In this document: positions 10,322-16,260 of the stretch, piece after piece | How the letters are laid out: every line of letters starts with the position of its first letter | How positions within the stretch are numbered: position 1 is the stretch's first letter | NCBI GenBank assembly: GCA_004154925.1 | Contig: QJNS01000544.1 | Span: 1-16,260, forward strand | Direction of reading: 5' to 3' | DNA from: Monosporascus cannonballus | Lineage: Eukaryota; Ascomycota; Sordariomycetes; Xylariales | DNA length: 16,260 bases | Notes under the pieces: model-generated | Database searches by the model: none | Told to the model about the DNA's origin: nothing | Seen by the model: only the letters and a program-made list of their open reading frames with translations | Translations under genes and position numbers: made by a program

Positions 10322-11520
10322 TCACCTGCCCTGCAGCATCATGTTCGCGTCCCAGCAGAGCAGCCGCTCGTCCCAGCCGACCGTGGCAACCCACCCGCCG
10401 ACGCCGAACAGACACCAGTCGACGCCGGTGGCGAACTCGGTATGGCGGTTCATGATGCCGAGCTGGACGCCACCGCCGCCGCCGCCCGGTCCCGGACCCA
10501 CCGGTCCTCCTCCCGGCGCGGGCGGAGGCGGCTGCGCCATGGTCGACCCGTCGGTCCACAGCCGCACCGTCATGTCGTAGCTCGCGCTGACGAGGATGTC
10601 GGCGGCGTGCGGACTCCAGGCGAGGCGGCGCACGGCGTACTCGTGGCCGAGCATGAGGGACAGGGGCCCCGCGGCCGGATTCCGGATGTCGAAGGTCCGG
10701 ATGGCGCGGTCGACGCCGCCCGCCGCGATCACGGGCTCCCGGTACTTATTCCAGTCGTGCGTGAGGACCTCGGCGGGCACGGCGGGCGGCGGGGGAGGGG
10801 TGCCGGCGGCCATGGGCGGGTGCGTCGGCGGCATGTGCACGGGGATCTTGACCGTCAGGTGGTACGACGCCGACACGGGCGTCCGCAGGTCGAAGACGCG
10901 CAGGTGCGAGTCGGTCGACACGCACGAGACCAGGTGTGGGTTGCTCGGGCAGTACGACGTGCTGTAGGCGCAGTTCCCCACGGGGAGCGTCTTGAGGGAC
11001 TCCTTGCGGGCGGGGGACCACTGCCGCGTGCGGGTCTCGTCAGCTCTCTGAACATCCCTTTTTTTTTAATCGAAGGGAAGAAAGAAAGAAGAGAAGAGAA
11101 AGGAAGAGGGGGGCATACGATCTTGACTGTCCCGTCCCATGAACTCGACGCGAACGTGTCCTTGGTGACGGGGCTCCAGGCCACTGAGAAGGCCTCCCGC
11201 TTGTGCTCGTGGAAGTTCATGACGGGGAAGTCGGCCACGTTGGTGTCGTACATCTTGACGGAGCCGTCGCCGCACGCGACGAGCAGCTGGTTCTCGTTGA
11301 TCTCGGACCAGGCGAGGTCATACTGGGCGTCGTTGGTGTCGAAGGTCTTCTCGACGTAGATGCCCTGCGGCCCCAGCCCCAGGCAGAACAGGCGGCCGTT
11401 GCCCACGATGCCGTAGTTGGCGGCCGACGCGACGGCGATGCGCGAGTCGTAGTACGGCGAGTACTTGACGGCGTACGGGTTGAAGCCCGGGGTCCGGAAT
11501 TCCAGCATTGAAGAAGCCAT
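10322..11520 (-). CDS. PEX7: Peroxin-7, peroxisomal PTS2 receptor (WD40)
   Basis: Pex7 is the soluble WD40 receptor that carries PTS2-tagged enzymes, such as thiolase, to the peroxisome with a co-receptor (Pex20 in fungi). The product is 366 aa. Exons 11520-11119 and 11020-10322, with a 98-nt intron (GTATGC donor, CTGAC branch, CGGCAG acceptor) joining DGTVKI to WSPARKES and restoring a WD-type VKIW strand. The N-terminus FNPYAVKYSPYYDSRIAVAS and the following GIVGNGRL are characteristic of Pex7. Later blades include SSSWDGTVKIW, SHLRVFDLRTP, VDRAIRTFDIRNP, SASYDMTVRLW and VGWDERLLCWD. Two low-complexity insertions stand out: Pro-rich (about 196-215) and Pro/Gly-rich (about 297-318). They lie between blades, so probably are surface loops. 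Third codon positions are almost all G/C, unlike the neighbours. An upstream acceptor (11048) would add nine residues, RADETRTRQ, and is less likely. The ATG lies in CACCATGG. Confidence 0.95.
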
Positions 11521-12066
11521 GGTGTTCGTCTCAGATCCAGCCAGCTACTAGGTAGGTCCCGACGGACCCCAAGAGCAAGAGAAGCTATCGCATTGAGTGT
11601 TGTGCCGCGGTCTTAGTCTAGCTCGGAGTTCTTTGGACCTTCTCCGCGACGAGAGACAAGCTAGCTAGCTGGAGTTTGGCGGGACGGAAAGATGACGCCG
11701 GGTGACGGCGGCGGGGGCCTCGGCTTCAAACTGGGCATTGAACATGGGGGTAGTGAACATGTGCTGGAAAGGTACTGTACCTACTGTGCATACAGCAGTA
11801 TGCATTAGTGGGGGTTCCATTGGGATGACGGAAGGGCGTATTTAGCCCCACCAAACGGAGGCAACTTACCATAGTAGGTGTTCGCTGCCTGGCCCTTCGA
11901 ATACTGTACATAAATCAGCCATTCCCTTGTGGTGGTGCTTTCATAAACGTAAACCAATGATGGTAAAAGAAAGATTAATAATACCTGCTAGCCTGGGTCG
12001 AAGCCAAATACTTCTGGCCCGTATGGAAATAAGCAGGGATGAGATATCTCTCAACCGCGACTAGGG
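11521..12066. promoter_or_regulatory. Bidirectional promoter region, PEX7 / AlkB-family gene
   Basis: 546 bp separate two diverging start codons, so the promoters of PEX7 (-) and the dioxygenase (+) must share this DNA or overlap. TAGGTA at 11549 lies about 29 nt upstream of the PEX7 start and TACCTA at 11778 is near the middle. No TATA box is obvious. Co-regulation is possible but unproven. Confidence 0.5.
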
Positions 12067-13486
12067 ATGGAGACATTTCTCAAGGGAACGAAGCGCAAAT
12101 CATCCGCCCTACAAGAAACCTCGAGTCCGGATGATGATGGCGAATCAACCGAACTTAAGCTAGCAATCCTATCTTCTCTGTTCCCCGATATAAGTCAGGA
12201 GGCTTTACTCGAGTCACTCCTGGCACATGATGGCTCCGTCGAGGTCGCTTCGTCCTCGCTCGCCGATGGTCAAGTGCCATCCCCCCGAAAGGCACCGGCA
12301 AAGGGCGTCATCGGGTCTCAAACTTCTCTGAGATTCTTTGCCTCCAAGTCCTCAGACCGGGAGCCACCGGTCACGCCAAAGAAAGCGAAGCTACTCTCCA
12401 GGAAGGGGACGACTCTTCATCTCTATGACCCCATCGCCATAGCTGAACACACACCCTGCAGCATCATCCACAACTTCTTGCCGCAGGAAGAGGCTAATGC
12501 TCTTCTCCGGGAGATGCTGGAAGAGTCGAAAACATTCGGGAAGGACACGTTCAAGCTATTTGACAACGTCGTCTCTAGCCCGCACACTTCGACTTTCTAC
12601 GTTGAGACGCAGGCGGAACTGGATACGCAGAAATACGAGTACTTCTACAATGGTGCCAGGATAACGGTTAGTTTCCCGTTGCTACTATAGTCCCACAACG
12701 GCCATAATGTGGTATATTCCAGGCCGATAATGCTAAAGGGTATAGTAGGATGTTCGCCGGATCACGCCGCAGCTCCTGCGGGTGAAAAGCAGGGTGCAGG
12801 AGGCTGTTAATGCGGAGATTCAACATCGCATCAGTACCAAGTATCCCAACGGGCAGAAACTCAGGTTTCAGTCCCCGGATCCCTGGTCGCCCAATGCTGC
12901 TTTTGCCAACTGCTACGACGGTCCGCAGGAGAGCGTCGGCTACCACAGTGACCAGTTGACGTACCTGGGGCCACGAGCCGTCATCGGATCGCTCTCGCTC
13001 GGCGTGGCCAGGGAATTCCGCGTGAGGCGTGTCGTCCCAAAGGACGCCGATAGCAACACCGCAGAGGACCCTAATGCCGAAGGGCAGATATCCATACACC
13101 TCCCACACAATTCGCTTCTCGTCATGCATGCTGAGATGCAAGAGGAGTGGAAGCATAGCATCGCCCCGGCTCAAGCGATCGACCCGCACCCCATCGCGGG
13201 CAACAAGAGGATCAACGTCACGTATCGGGACTACAAAGCTAGTTTCCACCCCAAATACACGGCGAGGTGCAAATGCGGGATCCCTGCGATCCTCAGAGTG
13301 GTCCAGAAAAAGAAAGAAAACTATGGCAGGTACTTCTGGATGTGTCACGGCGGGAACGTGCCCGACAAGGAGAACTGCACCTTTTTCGAGTGGGCAGATT
13401 TCGATGACGATGGAAACCCTAGTTGGGATAAGGAACGATACCGGAAATCTATCTCGGGACCTAGAAGCAGCGATCAACAGCCGTAA
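12067..13486 (+). CDS. AlkB-family 2OG-Fe(II) dioxygenase with CUE and GRF zinc finger
   Basis: Predicted nucleic-acid demethylase of 445 aa. AlkB enzymes use Fe(II), O2 and 2-oxoglutarate to oxidise N-methyl lesions, releasing formaldehyde. Exons 12067-12666 and 12749-13486; the 82-nt intron (GTTAGT...GTAG) joins GARIT to DVRRITP in phase. Order of parts: a CUE-like ubiquitin-binding helix bundle at about 28-66 (LKLAILSSLFPDISQEAL); a Q-x-x-L-x-F-F stretch at 85-91 resembling but not matching a PCNA-binding box; the dioxygenase core at about 115-365 with N254/Y256, the iron ligands H266, D268 and H336, and the 2OG-binding Arg pair R354/R360 (NKRINVTYR); and a C-terminal GRF finger with C374, C376, GRYF 393-396, C399 and C410. 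All catalytic and zinc residues are present. The GRF finger suggests single-stranded nucleic acid binding and the CUE motif suggests recruitment to ubiquitinated proteins at damaged DNA. It is closest in layout to ALKBH2/3-like fungal repair proteins; an RNA or protein substrate is not excluded. Confidence 0.9.
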
Positions 13487-13664
13487 CCATGATTATGCCC
13501 ACCCCAAGATTCAAATATCGTGATGTATGAACTCGTATTCAAGGCGTGAAGAGTTGAGGACACTATCGATCAAGGCAAAGAGGAGATTGTCTTTTGAGAG
13601 CAACTGAAGGGCGAGGCGTCCACCCCAACCTCGACCACCCGTCGTTCCGCTACTCATGACGACC

Positions 13665-14900
13665 CTATGGCTGGGGCTCGACAAAGACCGGAGGCATACT
13701 GTAACCATCAATGCGGCTGACATTCAGCTCCTTAGTGTTTATGCCGTTCAAAATTCTGATGTTGACCGGCTTTAGATGCGCAGCGCCTAAGATAAAATTC
13801 CTAACGTCCTCCGAGAATTTGCCAAGTTGTTCCTCAGTCAGGGCCTGTATCTGGTTATGCACCGGGACACCGCAAGTCTTGCAGAATGTCTTGCCCCAGG
13901 CGTGCGTCCCAAACGTGTATGTCCCCAGGTTCTCCTCGCCCTGAATCTCTACTTGCTCCTTGTTTGGATAAATCCACAAGGCTCCGTGCTGCAACGCTGT
14001 CAGTCTGTCGTTGGGATATCCTGCTGGGGTGGGATGTCGGCACGCACTCTGAGGCAAATGCTACAGTTGCATTCACGAATCGGTGCGTCGTATGTCTTGC
14101 CGAGGGGCTTGGTCTTCACGGCGACTCTGACGGCGCCGCAGTGGCAGCTTCCCGTGTAAAGTTTTCCGCCTTCCACCTCGGCCTTCGGTTCGGGACCGGT
14201 GTATACAGGCGATTCATATACTGGGGGAAACGAAGCCCCGTCCACGCTATAGATGGGCGGCCAACCCGCTCGTCAGTCACCGTCTCCCCAAGGGAAAGAG
14301 CTGCACGGGAACAGCTTACAAGCCTAGGTCCATTTTCCAGATATCCAAACCCTGGCCCTGCTGGATAGCTCGCAGCTGTGGCGCCGTCAGCATTTTACGC
14401 ATCTCAGTACAGGGGCAGCTAGACGATAAAAACTCACGCTTACGGCGATCGCGGGCTCCCTCTCCTCCCCTTCCTTCGGCGGCTGCAAATAACCGACGCC
14501 CACGAGGGAGACGCCGCACTTCGGGCAGAACTATACACGCAAAATATTTTCAACACTGATCAGCTCCAAGTCGCGGATGCCCACCACAAATCCCCCTCCC
14601 CCTCCAAAACCCCGGGTGCTCTCGCTCCGTGACAAGCAGACAACAAACCTTGTAGGTGATCATCTTGTTGCCGAACGCGTAGCTCGTCAGGGTCGCCAGG
14701 TCGCCTTTGACGAACGCGATGTCCTCGCTTCGCAGCGGGAACTTCCAGACTGCTCCCAACCGGGAGCAGATGCTGCAATTGCACTCCGAGGCGTTGATGG
14801 AGGACGCCTCGGGCAGCTTGGCGTCGAAGATGTAGGCCCCGCAGTGGCAGCACCCGCGGTACGTCTTGAGCCGCGCCTCGGACGGCTGTTCGGAAGTCAT
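13665..14900 (-). CDS. Tandem GFA (CENP-V/GFA) domain protein
   Basis: A 307-aa protein with two glutathione-dependent-formaldehyde-activating (GFA) zinc domains. Five exons join in phase: 14900-14649, 14530-14438, 14375-14320, 14246-14048, 13988-13665. Introns are 118, 62, 73 and 59 nt; the last three have CTGAC branch points. Domain 1 (about 11-130) has C18-H-C20, CNCSIC 40-45 and CPKC 86-89. Domain 2 (about 160-298) has C168-H-C170, CNCSIC 193-198 and CKTC 236-239, so both zinc sites look complete. The linker DGASFPPVYESPVYTGPEPK joins them. Without splicing, a TAA follows domain 1 (...KMDLGL); the third intron removes it, which argues for one gene, not two. The family is named after a formaldehyde-glutathione adduct enzyme, but that activity has been questioned and most fungal members lack a proven substrate. 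It converges on the AlkB-type gene 178 bp away. The exon 2 donor could lie 6 nt earlier (loss of Val-Ser). Confidence 0.9.
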
Positions 14901-16122
14901 TTTAGGGGTTAGGGTGGCGTTTCCGTCTAATGAGTCGTTTCACGGTTTGTCAAGTTTAGTTCAGGGGACATATGCCGAATCGAACGATAACAAGGACTAC
15001 CTAAAGTAGGGCTGAGGGTGAGTTGAGGGGGAGTTTGCAGCTCTTATACAGATTTCAAGCCAGAGGGTAATAGTATATCACTCGCATAAGCAAGCAGGCT
15101 TGGCGCTCTGAGCTGAAAGTAGTCCTGCCGAGACCACCGCGGAGACATCGCGGAAGCACTGCGGAGACAATCTTGACTAACGTGTATATACGGCACAGCA
15201 GGCAGCGGAATCTCGTACGCAAGTACCGAGGCACTACGAGTAGCGCGCGTAAATTACATACGACTTCAAGCACACCCCGCGCCCATCCAGCAAGCAATGC
15301 TGATGATACATCATCTGATAAACGCTGCCCAGTCGCGAGTTGGTGAAGATGGGAGATATGAGGGATTTACTAAACTTCTTCAGTGATAACGAGCTACCCC
15401 TGGACCGCCTGCAACCAATCCCCGCTCCAGGATCTTGTAGGATCACGCCAGTTAAGCAAAACGGAAAGTCACCCCGGATTCCCGCAGGGGCGTCTCATGG
15501 AAAGCCACAACAGGCACTACAGGCCATTTGATCGAAGAGTTATTTTACAACTCTCAAATTCCCAAGCAAAAAAAAAGCCAGGGAAAAGACGGCTGGCTCA
15601 GATGAGAGGTTTGGCATCAGTTCATCTCATTTTCACCCAGTGGCCGTACGATTTGCGACACGGGCGATTGATTGATGCTTGATGTTTGTACCCAGAAAAC
15701 CAAATCAGAAGATCTGCAGGCTTTTGGAATCCAGTCCGGGACGCAGCTTGGTCGAATGAAAATCCGTCTTCGAAAGCTGGACCCTGCAAGAACCCCGGCA
15801 CGATTATAACCACGTAGCTCTAAGCGCGGCTTTCCCGCATGCGACGCAGAAATGGGAAAGTGAAAGCTCGCGATTCGAAGGGGCGCGTTGTTGCCAGCCT
15901 CCCCAATACCTGATCCATATGGAGCCAAGAATTGATTGAATCTTTGACACCCACTTTCCCAACTGACGAATTAGTCCTGATCCCAATCTTCCTCCCCTTC
16001 TGTGAGGCCATTTGTTGCGCGCTACTTAAACATATCTGATGAGCTATTGTCCGTTGCAAGCTTGCCCATCGCCAATTAAGCACAACCCGTAACGAACGAT
16101 GGCTTCGTAAATTCGCGCAAAC
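14901..16122. other. Intergenic region upstream of the GFA gene
   Basis: About 1.2 kb that includes the promoter of the minus-strand GFA gene; TACCTA at 14998 lies about 98 nt upstream of its start codon. A 61-codon frame at 15346-15531 (+), beginning MGDMRDLLNFFSDNELPLD, and minus-strand frames at 15617-15928 and 15820-16083 are open but unrecognised and unsupported. A short inverted repeat AGAGTT/AACTCT (15536-15554) and an A9 run (15568-15576) are the only other structures noted. Confidence 0.5.
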
Positions 16123-16154
16123 CGGTTTACCTCAAGTAAACCGTCGTTGACGAC
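16123..16154. repeat. Two adjoining inverted repeats before the poly-G end
   Basis: CGGTTTAC at 16123-16130 and GTAAACCG at 16136-16143 form a perfect 8-bp stem with a 5-nt loop. Directly after it, GTCGT (16143-16147) and ACGAC (16150-16154) are a second inverted repeat with a 2-nt centre. The two share base 16143, so they could not both be fully paired at once. They are visible by base pairing alone; no function is known to me. Confidence 0.5.
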
Positions 16155-16172
16155 CTGAGGCAACCCGCTCTG

Positions 16173-16173
<1 letters not shown>

Positions 16174-16260
<87 letters not shown>
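16174..16260. repeat. Poly-G tract, 87 nt, at the window end
   Basis: 87 consecutive G with no interruption, reaching the last base of the window. A homopolymer this long and pure is rare in fungal chromosomes, whereas no-signal poly-G from two-colour sequencing or a collapsed gap gives exactly this look. Treat as a probable assembly artefact or contig edge. Confidence 0.9.

Noticed and set aside
11021..11049. Alternative PEX7 intron acceptor (TTCAG at 11048)
   Set aside because: It is in frame but inserts RADETRTRQ into a WD strand and would leave no branch point in the usual place; the CTGAC lies downstream of it, matching the CGGCAG acceptor instead.
10442..11359. 305-codon plus-strand frame opposite PEX7
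   Set aside because: It runs straight through the PEX7 intron and is the expected shadow of a gene with very high GC3; its Arg/Gly-rich product resembles nothing.
13665..14900. Two separate tandem GFA genes
   Set aside because: Domain 2 has no ATG of its own near its start, while an in-phase intron (14319-14247) joins it cleanly to domain 1.
15346..15531. 61-codon plus-strand ORF (MGDMRDLLNFFSDNEL...)
   Set aside because: It is short, unrecognised, and has no splice or promoter support; kept only as a note.
1..16260. CRISPR arrays, operons, prophage or transposon termini
   Set aside because: No regularly spaced repeats, no transposase or integrase, no terminal repeats with target duplications seen; gene structure is eukaryotic.

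Overview
The window reads as nuclear DNA of a filamentous ascomycete (Pezizomycotina, probably a Sordariomycete). The genes are monocistronic and lie on both strands. They are cut by short introns (49-158 nt) with GT...AG ends and, in most cases, fungal CTRAC-type branch points. The proteins are typical of that group: FKBP12, an Mss116-type mitochondrial DEAD-box helicase, the peroxisomal receptor Pex7, a CUE/AlkB/GRF-finger dioxygenase and a tandem GFA (CENP-V type) zinc protein. The taxon is inferred from gene structure and protein resemblance only.

Layout: 1-2086 is mostly non-coding. It holds a 25-nt poly-C run and a decayed gene of unknown family (about 262-1240, +). FKBP12 lies at 2087-2847 (+, six exons, one of only 21 nt). 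A gene-poor stretch of about 4.5 kb follows. The mitochondrial helicase is at 7319-9444 (+, two exons). It converges with PEX7 at 10322-11520 (-, two exons). PEX7 and the AlkB-family gene at 12067-13486 (+, two exons) diverge from a shared 546-bp promoter region. The AlkB gene converges, 178 bp away, on a tandem-GFA gene at 13665-14900 (-, five exons). The rest, 14901-16173, has no supportable gene, and the window ends in 87 consecutive G.

All five intact genes were rebuilt by joining exons in phase, so each CDS span below includes introns; exon coordinates are in the evidence text. The first three genes (FKBP12, helicase, PEX7) have no evident shared pathway. The last two are thematically linked: AlkB-type demethylation releases formaldehyde, and the neighbouring protein belongs to a family named for formaldehyde-glutathione chemistry. 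That link is speculative.

No clearly new system was found. The best leads are the unknown relic gene, a TACCTA/TAGGTA motif recurring in non-coding DNA and upstream of every gene, the base-composition jump in PEX7, and the AlkB-GFA pairing.
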